A DNA stretch of 64,000 bases from Oceanobacillus jordanicus (GTDB lineage Bacteria > Bacillota > Bacilli > Bacillales > Amphibacillaceae), in assembly GCF_022095695.1 (NCBI RefSeq), contig NZ_JAIFZM010000002.1, positions 1-64,000 of the forward strand, read 5' to 3'. The position numbers were made by a program, and so were the translations under genes. This document shows positions 33,121 to 41,374 of the stretch, piece by piece; position 1 is the first letter of the stretch, and each line of letters begins with the position of its first letter. The notes under the pieces were generated by a model, which had not been told where the DNA came from, searched no databases, and saw nothing but the letters and a program-made list of their open reading frames with translations.

Positions 33121-33159
33121 GGAGGAGAAAATAAGCCTAAGCAGGTTTTGTTTTCTCCC
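33121..33159. terminator. Possible terminator after spoIIID
   Basis: GGAGAAAA / TTTTGTTTTCTCC inverted arms around an 18-base loop. The T-run lies inside the stem, so strength is doubtful. Confidence 0.35.
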
Positions 33160-33314
33160 TATTTACGTGAACAAAAGGTTGGCAAACCTGGGCTCCGGAT
33201 AGCTCCATAAGGCAGACACACTTCTCAACAAAAATCCCATAAAACCCCCAATTTTTTCTAATAAAATGCAGTTAATTGTTGAACTTTGTGGTAAAATATA
33301 ATATTAGTAGTCCA

Positions 33315-33550
33315 TGCTCAAAAGGAGGATAAAAAAGACCGAGGTCGGCTAAGATCGCAACGTCCTGGGGCTGCGCTAACTCGCCCCACCGAAAAGATTT
33401 GTTGCAATGCCGACACTAACACGTCCTGTGTGTCGAAGTTCGAGGCGGCGTAGCTTTGAGTACTGGAACGTATGTAATTAATACGTGAAGAACGCAAAAG
33501 CAAGCTAACGAAGAAATTCGATGTGTCATTTTTACCGGACTCTTTGAGCA
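33315..33550 (+). ncRNA. Structured RNA element upstream of mbl, long form
   Basis: TGCTCAAA (33315-33322) and TTTGAGCA (33543-33550) close the element. It shares its body with 55642-55786. The extra block of about 92 bases (33344-33435) folds into GTCGGC/GCCGAC, GCAAC/GTTGC and GGGGC/GCCCC stems, plus a hairpin (33412-33434) with terminal loop GTCCT. Loops of consensus RUCCU are the hallmark of the Bacillaceae-1 RNA motif as I recall it, so this may be a member. It could be a leader RNA of mbl. Confidence 0.55.
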
Positions 33551-33607
33551 ACCTCTAGTAGGAATATGTAAAAAATGAAGTAATTTAAAGTAGGAGGATC
33601 TTGATTC

Positions 33608-34609
33608 ATGTTTTCTAGGGATATTGGAATTGACCTTGGAACTGCCAATGTTTTAATTCACGTAAAAGGAAAAGGTATCGTTTTAGATGAACCATCAGTT
33701 GTTGCGATGGACCGCTATACTGGAAAAGTACTCGAAGTTGGCGAGGAAGCAAGACGCATGGTTGGACGTACACCAGGAAACATTGAAGCCATCCGTCCGT
33801 TAAAAGATGGAGTAATCGCAGACTTTGATGTAACAGAAGCAATGTTAAAGCATTTCATAAATAAAATTAGTGTAAAAGGATTCCTTTCAAAGCCAAGGAT
33901 GCTAATTTGCTGCCCTACCAATATTACGAAGGTAGAACAAAAGGCAATTAAAGAAGCAGCAGAAAAATCCGGTGGGAAAAAGGTATACCTAGAAGAAGAG
34001 CCAAAAGTAGCAGCGATCGGAGCTGGAATGGATATATTCCAACCAAGCGGTAATATGGTCGTTGATATTGGTGGTGGTACAACAGATGTAGCTGTTTTAT
34101 CAATGGGAGATATTGTTACCTCTGAATCCATTAAAATGGCTGGGGATAAATTTGATATCGAAATTCTTCAATACATAAAGAAGCAGTATAAGCTTCTCAT
34201 TGGAGAGCGCACAGCTGAAAATATTAAAATAAATGTTGCGACCGTCTTCAAAGATTCCCGAAATGAAGAAATGGAAATTCGCGGAAGAGATATGGTATCT
34301 GGTTTACCAAGAACCATTACTGTCTATTCAGCTGAAATCGAAGAGGCATTACGTGAATCTGTCTTTCTTATTGTACAAGCCGCAAAATCTGTTTTAGAGA
34401 AAACGCCTCCAGAGCTATCTGCTGATATCATTGACAGAGGTGTGATTTTAACTGGCGGTGGTGCAATGATTCATGGTATTGATCAGCTGCTTGCTGAAGA
34501 ATTGAAAGTACCAGTTCTAGTGGCAGATGAGCCGATGCATTGTGTTGCAAAAGGAACAGGCATCATGCTGGAAAATATTGATAAGCTTGAACGCAGAAAA
34601 GTTGTTTAA
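33608..34609 (+). CDS. mbl: MreB-like cell-shape protein Mbl
   Basis: 333 residues, actin fold: phosphate-1 loop DIGIDLGTANVLIHVKGKG, phosphate-2 VVDIGGGTTDVAVLS and adenosine motif ILTGGGAMIHG. Forms membrane-bound filaments guiding cylindrical wall synthesis. Its place between spoIIID and flhO matches mbl rather than mreB. AGGAGGATCTTGATTC precedes the ATG. Confidence 0.96.
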   Translation: MFSRDIGIDLGTANVLIHVKGKGIVLDEPSVVAMDRYTGKVLEVGEEARRMVGRTPGNIEAIRPLKDGVIADFDVTEAMLKHFINKISVKGFLSKPRMLICCPTNITKVEQKAIKEAAEKSGGKKVYLEEEPKVAAIGAGMDIFQPSGNMVVDIGGGTTDVAVLSMGDIVTSESIKMAGDKFDIEILQYIKKQYKLLIGERTAENIKINVATVFKDSRNEEMEIRGRDMVSGLPRTITVYSAEIEEALRESVFLIVQAAKSVLEKTPPELSADIIDRGVILTGGGAMIHGIDQLLAEELKVPVLVADEPMHCVAKGTGIMLENIDKLERRKVV

Positions 34610-34696
34610 GTAATTAAATACAATGAAGAATGAACCGATAAATAAGTATACCCATTATAAAAAATGATGAAACATAAAAATAAGGAGGAGAGCAGT

Positions 34697-35500
34697 TTGT
34701 TAAGAGGATTTTATACTGCAGCGAGCGGGATGATTGCCCAACAGCGTACACAGGAATCTTTATCGAATAATATTGCAAATGCGAACACACCTGGATATAA
34801 AGCTGATCAGACTTCTCTCAAGGCATTTCCAGAGATGCTGATGCAACAAATGGGCGGCAAAACCATCCCCACCTCCAATTCTTTTAATCTTCCTGTTCAA
34901 AACCCAATCGGTCCATTGAACACTGGAGTATATGTACAGGAAGCAGCGCCTAACTTCATACAAGGGGACGTACGTGAAACAGGAGTGTCGACAGACTTGG
35001 CTCTTGTAAACGGTACATTACCTGATGAAGAGGGTGCTCTTCTGTTTTCCGTGCAGAACGAAGATGGCGATGTTCGCTATACAAGAAATGGTAACTTCAC
35101 GGTGGATGGACAAGGCTTCCTTGTGACAAATCAGGGGTATTACGTGCTTGACCAGGCAGGGAACACAATTCAGACAAATGGTATGGAATTTACCGTGACA
35201 GAAGATGGCCTTGTTCAGACAGAAGCTGGAGAAAGTGTACTTGGGATTTCCTATACAGACGATGCCAATGGGTTAGCGAAAGAGGGAAATGGCCTATACA
35301 ACGGCGATGCAGATGCTGTTCCAGCTGATGCTACCTATTCCATTCAACAAGGCTTTCTTGAGCAGTCAAACGTTGATTCTTTACAGTCAATGACACGGAT
35401 GATGGAATCCTACCGACTGTTCGAAACGAACCAGCGTGTACTGCGCGCCTATGATGAGAGCATGGGGAAAGCAGTTAGTGAAATAGGAAGGCTAGCATAG
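34697..35500 (+). CDS. flhO: Flagellar basal-body rod/hook protein FlhO
   Basis: 267 residues from the TTG at 34697 (MLRGFYTAASGMIAQQR), after AAGGAGGAGAG; the ATG at 34664 lies before the ribosome site. The N-terminal rod motif NNIANANTPGYKADQ and the C-terminal QGFLEQSNVDSLQSMTRMM helix are those of FlgG-type rod proteins. Exported by the flagellar type III system. Confidence 0.92.
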   Translation: MLRGFYTAASGMIAQQRTQESLSNNIANANTPGYKADQTSLKAFPEMLMQQMGGKTIPTSNSFNLPVQNPIGPLNTGVYVQEAAPNFIQGDVRETGVSTDLALVNGTLPDEEGALLFSVQNEDGDVRYTRNGNFTVDGQGFLVTNQGYYVLDQAGNTIQTNGMEFTVTEDGLVQTEAGESVLGISYTDDANGLAKEGNGLYNGDADAVPADATYSIQQGFLEQSNVDSLQSMTRMMESYRLFETNQRVLRAYDESMGKAVSEIGRLA

Positions 35501-35519
35501 GTCGGATAAGGAGGAACAT

Positions 35520-36350
35520 ATGTCTAGAACAATGATCCAAGCAGCAGTAACAATGAATCAATTACAAAGTAAACTCGATTTAATTGGGAATAATATGGCA
35601 AATAGCCAAACAACGGGATATAAAAGCCGGCAAGCTGAATTTTCATCCCTTTTATTTCAACAAATTGATAATATGACAGACCCGGCTGGGGCTGAAGGGC
35701 GTCTAACTCCAGATGGCATCCGTGTAGGATCAGGGGCCAAGCTTGGTTCCATTAATTTGGATTTTACTACGGGTAGTATAAAGGAAACAGGTAGAGAGCT
35801 TGATGTTGCTTTGTTACAAGATAATCATTTTTATCAGGTGCAAGTGACAGAGAATGGGACCCCGGAAACCCGTTATACTCGTGATGGGGCTTTCTACTTA
35901 AACCCGGTAAACAATAATCAAGCGGTTATGCTTACAGATAGTGAAGGTAATCCAATACTCGGTGAGAATGGAAGTATTGTAATTCCCGAAGGATTTGATT
36001 CTATTTCCATTGATGAATCTGGGCAAATAACTGTTAAGCGTGGAAATCAGGTGGAGAATGCAGGTTCTATTGATGTCGTAGAGGTTGTACGACCACGTTT
36101 ACTTGAAGCAGCAGGAGAAAATGGGTTTAGGCTCCCTAATTTGGCTGATCTGGGTTTTGCGATGAATGAAGTAGTACAAGACCCCACCACCCAAAATCTA
36201 GTGAAAAGTGGAGCATTAGAAAATTCCAACGTGGATATTTCTAAACAAATGACCGATCTCATTTCGACACAGCGATCATACCAGTTTAATTCACGAACGA
36301 TTTCGATGGGGGATCAAATGTCTGGGTTGATTAACCAACTTAGGTCATAA
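35520..36350 (+). CDS. flhP: Flagellar basal-body rod/hook protein FlhP
   Basis: 276 residues, MSRTMIQAAVTMNQLQSKLD with the rod signature GNNMANSQTTGYKSRQ and C-terminal ALENSNVDISKQMTDLIS. Second FlgG-like gene of the pair, 19 bases after flhO with AAGGAGGAAC before the ATG. Confidence 0.93.
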   Translation: MSRTMIQAAVTMNQLQSKLDLIGNNMANSQTTGYKSRQAEFSSLLFQQIDNMTDPAGAEGRLTPDGIRVGSGAKLGSINLDFTTGSIKETGRELDVALLQDNHFYQVQVTENGTPETRYTRDGAFYLNPVNNNQAVMLTDSEGNPILGENGSIVIPEGFDSISIDESGQITVKRGNQVENAGSIDVVEVVRPRLLEAAGENGFRLPNLADLGFAMNEVVQDPTTQNLVKSGALENSNVDISKQMTDLISTQRSYQFNSRTISMGDQMSGLINQLRS

Positions 36351-36437
36351 GACTATCTAAGGAATGCTATCCTATGGTAAAATGCTAGGAAAGCACATAT
36401 GAATCGTGTATATCAGGAAGTAAGGGAGAAACAAACC

Positions 36438-36776
36438 ATGTCAACCGAACGAGAGGCGAAACAAGGTATGGAGCAGCAAACCCGGAAAGCATTTAAAAAG
36501 GGTGCGAAAAAAGAGACAACAGTGGAAGCAAACGAGTCCAAACAATCAAGAAAGAAGCAAAAAGCTGAGAAAAGCAGCGCTAAATCTAAAAAAAGAGCAA
36601 GATTGCGCATTTTCCCAATTTGGTTGCGTATCATTGTCGTACTGCTTTTTGCTATGATCGCTCTCGTTGCTGGTCTTATGGTAGGCTATGGCGTAATAGG
36701 AGATGGTACGCCTTTAGACGCCTTGAAAACTGAAACATGGCGACACATTATAGATATTGTCACCAAAACGGAATAA
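36438..36776 (+). CDS. EpuA-like protein (annotated as RNA polymerase subunit beta, PF11772)
   Basis: 112 residues from the ATG at 36438 (AGGGAGA upstream); an earlier ATG at 36399 adds 13 residues. A long Lys/Ala/Glu-rich cytoplasmic region (1-57) is followed by a single membrane helix (LRIIVVLLFAMIALVAGLMV) and a short outside end GDGTPLDALKTETWRHIIDI. The family is named after RNA polymerase in databases but is a membrane protein of unclear role. Confidence 0.75.
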   Translation: MSTEREAKQGMEQQTRKAFKKGAKKETTVEANESKQSRKKQKAEKSSAKSKKRARLRIFPIWLRIIVVLLFAMIALVAGLMVGYGVIGDGTPLDALKTETWRHIIDIVTKTE

Positions 36777-36812
36777 AGCATCTCATCCTACCCGGGATGA
36801 AATGCTTTTTTA
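36775..36812 (+). terminator. Intrinsic terminator after the EpuA-like gene
   Basis: AAAGCATCTCATCC / GGGATGAAATGCTTT with TTTT tail. Confidence 0.88.
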
Positions 36813-36854
36813 GTTATTTATTAAATTTTAAACGGCTCTCTTAGCTTTTGTGCG

Positions 36855-37004
36855 TTACTTGGTTATTTTTTTCCCTGTTACGAGACGGTAAATTAAAACA
36901 ACCAGGGCAATTACAAGTAGGATATGCACTAATCCGCCTGCGACATCAAACGCAAAGCCGATAGCCCATAAAATAAGTAGTATAATTAAAATGGTCCAAA
37001 GCAT
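36855..37004 (-). CDS. Small lmo0937-type membrane protein
   Basis: 49 residues from an ATG preceded by AAAGGAGGACAACC on the minus strand. MLWTILIILLILWAIGFAFD, a short GG turn, then a second helix LVHILLVIALVVLIYRL and a basic end TGKKITK. This helix-GG-helix plan is that of the lmo0937/DUF5670 family, common in Bacilli, function unknown. Confidence 0.8.
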   Translation of the reverse strand: MLWTILIILLILWAIGFAFDVAGGLVHILLVIALVVLIYRLVTGKKITK

Positions 37005-37138
37005 GAGGTTGTCCTCCTTTCGAGTGTTGTTGCTTATTATTAATTGGTTTACTTTGATTAATACCTTATTTTGAACGTTTTTAAACTTTTCTTTGCTATA
37101 CTATATACATAACCCCATTAAAAGATAGGAGAATAAAC

Positions 37139-37558
37139 ATGGAAATTGAACAAATAAAAGAGACTATTCCCCACCGTTATCCATTTTTATTAGTGGATAA
37201 AGTGTTAGAAATGGAAGAGGGAAAACATGTTAAAGCATTAAAGAATGTTAGTATCAACGAACCATTCTTTCAAGGGCATTTTCCAGAATATGCTGTTATG
37301 CCAGGAGTGTTGATTATTGAGGCACTTGCACAAGCTGGCGCAATGGCGATGCTTGGCATGGAAGAAAATAAAGGGAAGATCGGCTTTCTTGCCGGTGTAG
37401 ATAAATGCCGATTCAAACGTCAAGTAAGACCTGGTGACCAGCTTGAATTAGAAGTGGAAATTACCCGATTAAAAGGGCCAATTGGCAAAGGTAAAGGGAT
37501 TGCAAAGGTTGCTGGCGAAGTCGCCTGCGAAGCAGAAATTATGTTTGCGATAAAATAG
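37139..37558 (+). CDS. fabZ: (3R)-hydroxyacyl-ACP dehydratase FabZ
   Basis: 139 residues, hot-dog fold. The catalytic histidine lies in [16 protein letters not shown] and the glutamate in [27 protein letters not shown] is the N-terminal signature. Dehydrates 3-hydroxyacyl-ACP in fatty acid elongation. A gene of this kind is also near flhOP in Bacillus subtilis. Confidence 0.96.
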   Translation: MEIEQIKETIPHRYPFLLVDKVLEMEEGKHVKALKNVSINEPFFQGHFPEYAVMPGVLIIEALAQAGAMAMLGMEENKGKIGFLAGVDKCRFKRQVRPGDQLELEVEITRLKGPIGKGKGIAKVAGEVACEAEIMFAIK

Positions 37559-37690
37559 TAAGTTAACGTTGCTATTAGTTTGCTCCAAATAAAAACTTTC
37601 ACCAAATAAATTTTCTAATAGTAAATGTATCACTTCTTTTAAAATGGTTATGCTAAACGCGATAGCATACATTTTAAAGGAGGAAATGAA

Positions 37691-37996
37691 ATGAATAAGA
37701 AGTTTTTATTAAAGCTAGGTGCTCCGTTATTAGCCATTTCTTTGGTTGCAGCATGTGGAACAGATGATGGAAATGATCCTGCTGATGAAGAGGCTCCAAT
37801 GAACCAGGAAGATGATAATAACAATGAGAATCCAGTTGAAGAAGATAACGGTAATACAAATGATCAAGATGGTATGAATGGTGACGGCTCCGGTATGGAG
37901 GGAGACCCAGGAACAGACCAGGAAGATCAGGGCATGGATACGGAAGACCAGAATAAAACAGACGAAGAAGAAAACATGGGAGCAGGAAGCCAATAA
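37691..37996 (+). CDS. Small acidic lipoprotein
   Basis: 101 residues. Signal peptide with lipobox VAAC (Cys22), then an Asp/Asn/Glu/Gly-rich, apparently disordered tail (DGMNGDGSGMEGDPGTDQ). A high acidic content suits a halotolerant cell. Strong AAAGGAGG site. Function unknown. Confidence 0.75.
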   Translation: MNKKFLLKLGAPLLAISLVAACGTDDGNDPADEEAPMNQEDDNNNENPVEEDNGNTNDQDGMNGDGSGMEGDPGTDQEDQGMDTEDQNKTDEEENMGAGSQ

Positions 37997-38026
37997 CCTT
38001 CTTTCGTCCAATTACATCTAGAATTT

Positions 38027-38106
38027 AAAAGCAGAGAACTTTGTTGATTGCCGTGGCGGTATAAAACCACTGGTTGATCATAGAAAGGTGGTTCTGCTTT
38101 TCTTTT
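38027..38106 (+). terminator. Nested hairpin terminator after the lipoprotein
   Basis: AAAAGCAGA (38027-38035) pairs with TTCTGCTTTT (38092-38101); inside it AACCAC/GTGGTT forms a second stem. T-rich tail. Confidence 0.65.
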
Positions 38107-38116
38107 GTTACAAAAC

Positions 38117-38161
38117 TAAAAAAGCGCGACTATACTCGCTAGTGCGAGAGCCACGCTTTTC
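38117..38161 (-). terminator. Terminator of the yjfB-like gene
   Basis: AAAAAGCG / CGCTTTT outer stem with inner CTCGC-TAGT-GCGAG; read on the minus strand it follows the gene at 38196. Confidence 0.65.
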
Positions 38162-38195
38162 TGACGGAAGTAAAGTTTACACCCGTCTGATCCCC

Positions 38196-38384
38196 TTACC
38201 CTTTTAGGTCAATTTGTTTACCGAGAGAAGGGTGTGGAGCAACAGGGCTTTCTTGTTGGAGCATTTTCACTAGACCTTGCCCTTGCTGTTCCATCATTTT
38301 CATTGAGTTATCCATTACGGCAATACCAGCATTGGAGCGAACGTGCTGATTAGCCATTGCCATAGAGAGTGCTGCAATATCCAC
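38196..38384 (-). CDS. yjfB: YjfB-like putative motility protein
   Basis: 62 residues, MDIAALSMAMANQHVRSNAGIAVMDN..., the start and length of the YjfB family (PF14070), which belongs to the sigma-D motility group in Bacillus. Small, soluble, helical. The minus-strand start codon follows GGGGGGATTTACGTGG. Confidence 0.82.
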   Translation of the reverse strand: MDIAALSMAMANQHVRSNAGIAVMDNSMKMMEQQGQGLVKMLQQESPVAPHPSLGKQIDLKG

Positions 38385-38456
38385 GTAAATCCCCCCAAAT
38401 TAAGTTAACTCCATTATAGCATATAAAATATGGGGAAGTTTACCTGTATTAAGGAC

Positions 38457-38615
38457 TTAAGAATCTTTATCCTCTTTCTTCTTGTCCTCTTCTTTTTTTT
38501 CATTGCCTTGAGCTGATTCCATATCTCCGGATTGTAACTGAGAGTCTTGTTCACTATCCTTATGATTATTTGTAATGTCGTCCGTTTTCTCTCTGCGTTC
38601 TTGTTTGTCTGCCAT
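38457..38615 (-). CDS. Hydrophilic 52-residue protein
   Basis: ATG at 38615 with a strong TAAGGAGGACTAATC leader on the minus strand. Starts MADKQERREKTDD, consists almost wholly of charged and polar residues and ends in Lys/Asp/Glu runs. No family recognised; the ribosome site is the main support. Confidence 0.6.
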   Translation of the reverse strand: MADKQERREKTDDITNNHKDSEQDSQLQSGDMESAQGNEKKEEDKKKEDKDS

Positions 38616-38831
38616 GATTAGTCCTCCTTACAAATATTAAACTCATTATTTGTTGTTCCCGTTTTTCTTATACAAAAACATTCTACGGTGAAAAAGGAGG
38701 AAGAGGCCCATACTTCTGCATAATTATTTATTAATATGAAAAAAATTAAATTTCAGAAAAAAATGAATACCAAATCATGTTAATCCATAGTAAAATAGAC
38801 ACATACATACTTTGAGGGGAAGGGGTAAGAG

Positions 38832-39323
38832 ATGGGAGAAACAATAACATCCGTATACATTATTACACCAAAAACAAAAGCAATTATTAGCCATGAATCG
38901 TCCTATTACAAATCTCTAATCTATGAAACGGGTAAAGAACGTCATTCTATTCATACTCCAACGCAAATTATCGACAATAATTGTCTGATATTCGGTGCTA
39001 GCCATGAGGGAATTAAGAAGTCAGTGAAAGATATTCTTAGAGCATCGAGTAAGCTACCGATTCCTGTTATTCCACAGGAAGGTGTGTATATGATACCTAC
39101 TGCTTCTTCCAAAAACAAAGACTGTGTGTGGATTTCTTACCATCAAATTGCTTCTTATGAACAACAAGGGGATAAGACTTATATTTCCTTTTTAGATGGG
39201 ACCGGCATCTATGCTTCCACGACAGAGAGCTCCTTTGATATGCAGTATAAAAGAACAAGCCAGCTTATTGTACATTTAAATCGTAGCGTCATTTTCGGAA
39301 GAGCGGCCTTTCCATCCACTTAA
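38832..39323 (+). CDS. comK: Competence transcription factor ComK
   Basis: 163 residues. Recognised by QIIDNNCLIFGASHEGIKKS and DCVWISYHQIASYE, the conserved core of ComK, the master activator of DNA-uptake genes that binds AT-boxes (AAAA-N5-TTTT). The C-terminus stops about 30 residues earlier than in Bacillus subtilis ComK (192 residues), where the end serves MecA/ClpCP-controlled degradation. An AT-rich near K-box (AAAAATTAAATTT) about 85 bases upstream may allow autoactivation. Confidence 0.88.
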   Translation: MGETITSVYIITPKTKAIISHESSYYKSLIYETGKERHSIHTPTQIIDNNCLIFGASHEGIKKSVKDILRASSKLPIPVIPQEGVYMIPTASSKNKDCVWISYHQIASYEQQGDKTYISFLDGTGIYASTTESSFDMQYKRTSQLIVHLNRSVIFGRAAFPST

Positions 39324-39522
39324 CGAGAGATGATAGCTAGTAAAACAAAATGAAGGACCTATGGCCTAAAACGGGCAAGCCCTCACAAAAGTGTAAAAGA
39401 GGTATAGTATTTCATCACACAAGTGTCATGATTCCATGGCACTTATTTGTTTGTCACAAAATAGACACACCCTAAAACTTGTGTAAAGAGGCTTTCAACT
39501 AGTAAGCTTATAAGGAACATAA

Positions 39523-39544
39523 AATGACTGACCAGTTAGTCATT
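39523..39544 (+). promoter_or_regulatory. Dyad operator before the TetR gene
   Basis: AATGACT (39523-39529) and AGTCATT (39538-39544) with near-symmetric centre form a 22-bp palindrome of the TGAC..GTCA type bound by many TetR proteins, 54 bases before the start codon. Autoregulation is likely. Confidence 0.65.
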
Positions 39545-39597
39545 AAAATAACTGAAACTAATTACATATGTAATCGTACAAAGGAACAGGTGTTTAA

Positions 39598-40479
39598 ATG
39601 AATGAAAAAAAGATGAAGCTGATAGAGACCGGAATGAGACTGTTTGCTCAGAAAGGATACTATAATACATCTATTCAGGAAATAGCTAGCGAATCAGGAA
39701 TATCGAAAGGTGCCTTTTACATTCACTTTAAATCTAAGGAGGATTTTATCTCCACCTCTTTTGAATATTTTCACCATAACTTATCTGTTAAAATGAATGA
39801 GGTTAAGGCCGAAAATGATGATCCGAGGGAAAGTCTTGCCAATCAAATAACGGTTTTATTTGATTTCTTATATAAGTCTAAGGACAGTATTATGATGTTA
39901 ATTCGAGAGAATATCTCGATCGGTGAAAATACAGATAAACTGATGGAACACTTTAAAGTGGAGAATTTCAATTGGCTCAAAGAAAATATTACGGCCATCT
40001 ATGGTGAAACAGCAAAGCCCTTCTTAATTGATTTAATTATCCAATTAGGTGGTTTGCTAGATGGCTACTTTAAGTGGATTGTGCTTGACCATGTATCGAT
40101 TGAAAGGAAGGAGGCAGGCGCCTTCCTTGTCAGACGGCTTGATGACCTAATGGAGGGAATGGTACAGCGTCAAGAAACGGCTCTAGTTACGGTTAAACAG
40201 ATCCCTAAAAAATATAACCAAGATGATAATAAAGAAAACATGCCATCTGTTGAAGAAATATTTGCCAAGCTTAGAGGGAAGCTTTCTGATCTTTCAGTGT
40301 CAGAAGAGGAACTAGGACGTTTAGGCGAAGCGATTAAAGCATTGGAAATAGAATTTCAGAAAAAGGAGAGTCAAGCGGTTGTTATCCAAGGATTGCTTGC
40401 ACATTTTAATCATCACCCTACCTTAAAAAAAGAAAGTTATATGTTAAGCAAAATTGCAGGCATTAAACTTTTACAATAA
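39598..40479 (+). CDS. TetR-family regulator of the RND efflux genes
   Basis: 293 residues. The N-terminal TetR helix-turn-helix reads GMRLFAQKGYYNTSIQEIAS with SKGAFYIHFKSKEDF. The protein is some 90 residues longer than a usual TetR; the extra C-terminal part (about 205-293) is charged and helical. Lies directly upstream of an RND adaptor and pump, which it most likely represses. Confidence 0.9.
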   Translation: MNEKKMKLIETGMRLFAQKGYYNTSIQEIASESGISKGAFYIHFKSKEDFISTSFEYFHHNLSVKMNEVKAENDDPRESLANQITVLFDFLYKSKDSIMMLIRENISIGENTDKLMEHFKVENFNWLKENITAIYGETAKPFLIDLIIQLGGLLDGYFKWIVLDHVSIERKEAGAFLVRRLDDLMEGMVQRQETALVTVKQIPKKYNQDDNKENMPSVEEIFAKLRGKLSDLSVSEEELGRLGEAIKALEIEFQKKESQAVVIQGLLAHFNHHPTLKKESYMLSKIAGIKLLQ

Positions 40480-40513
40480 ATTGTGAATGAATGAATGGAG
40501 AGGAGCTACATAC

Positions 40514-41371
40514 ATGAAAAGATGGATGATAGGTATTACAGCAGTTTTATTAATTGGAATCTTAGCTGCTTGTAATCAGGATGAAGATACAAATCAAGAA
40601 GAGGAAAAAAGGATTATCCCTGTAGAAACACAGGAAGCTAAGAAGGATAATCTTGTTATAGAGAGATCTTTATATGGCAGGGCAGCGGCTAGTTCAACAT
40701 CTCCGATTATGTTGCAAGCTGCAGGCGAGGTAGATTCCCTAGAAGTAGAAAATGGTGATATGGTGGAAGAGGATGATTTGATCGCTACCTTATCCACGCC
40801 AGCAGGTAACCAAAATATAAGAGCATCCCGAGATGGTGAAGTGACACAACTTCGCGCAGCAGAGAGAGATATGGTAAGTGCAGAAGAACCGTTTGCGGTT
40901 ATTGCAGACCTAGCTGAATTAAAACTTAATTTCACAGTGACTTCAGATGTCGTTGGCCTTTTGAAAACTGGTGACACACATCAGGTCGAGGCAGCTGACA
41001 AGGAATACGAGGCAGAAATAAGCTCTGTGGATTCAATGCCGGGTGAAAATGGGTTGTACCCCGTACAGGCAACTTTAAATAATGAGGAGAAGGATTTACT
41101 TCCTGGCGTGATTGCATCCATGAAGATCCCTGAGAAGACAGTCAGTGATGCAATTATTGTACCTACAGAGGCTGTAAACGAAGAGAATGAAGAGTCCTTT
41201 GTTTTTCTTGTGAAAGACAATAAAGCCGAGCGGGTAGTCGTAACGGTACTAGAAACTCAATCTGAGAACGCGGCAATTGAAGGTGATGTTTCAGAAGGTG
41301 ACCAAATTATAGTAAGCGGCCATTTAGGGCTTACTGATGGTGATCAAGTGAGCGTCACGGGAGGGGAGTAA
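40514..41371 (+). CDS. RND efflux adaptor lipoprotein
   Basis: 285 residues from the ATG at 40514 (GAGAGGAG upstream). Lipobox LAAC (Cys18), then a split biotinyl-lipoyl-like domain (GEVDSLEVENGDMVEEDDLI and ASRDGEVTQL) without a long hairpin, a beta-barrel and a membrane-proximal domain. Works with the following transporter; in Gram-positives it is anchored to the outer face of the membrane. Confidence 0.88.
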   Translation: MKRWMIGITAVLLIGILAACNQDEDTNQEEEKRIIPVETQEAKKDNLVIERSLYGRAAASSTSPIMLQAAGEVDSLEVENGDMVEEDDLIATLSTPAGNQNIRASRDGEVTQLRAAERDMVSAEEPFAVIADLAELKLNFTVTSDVVGLLKTGDTHQVEAADKEYEAEISSVDSMPGENGLYPVQATLNNEEKDLLPGVIASMKIPEKTVSDAIIVPTEAVNEENEESFVFLVKDNKAERVVVTVLETQSENAAIEGDVSEGDQIIVSGHLGLTDGDQVSVTGGE

Positions 41372-41374
41372 GTT

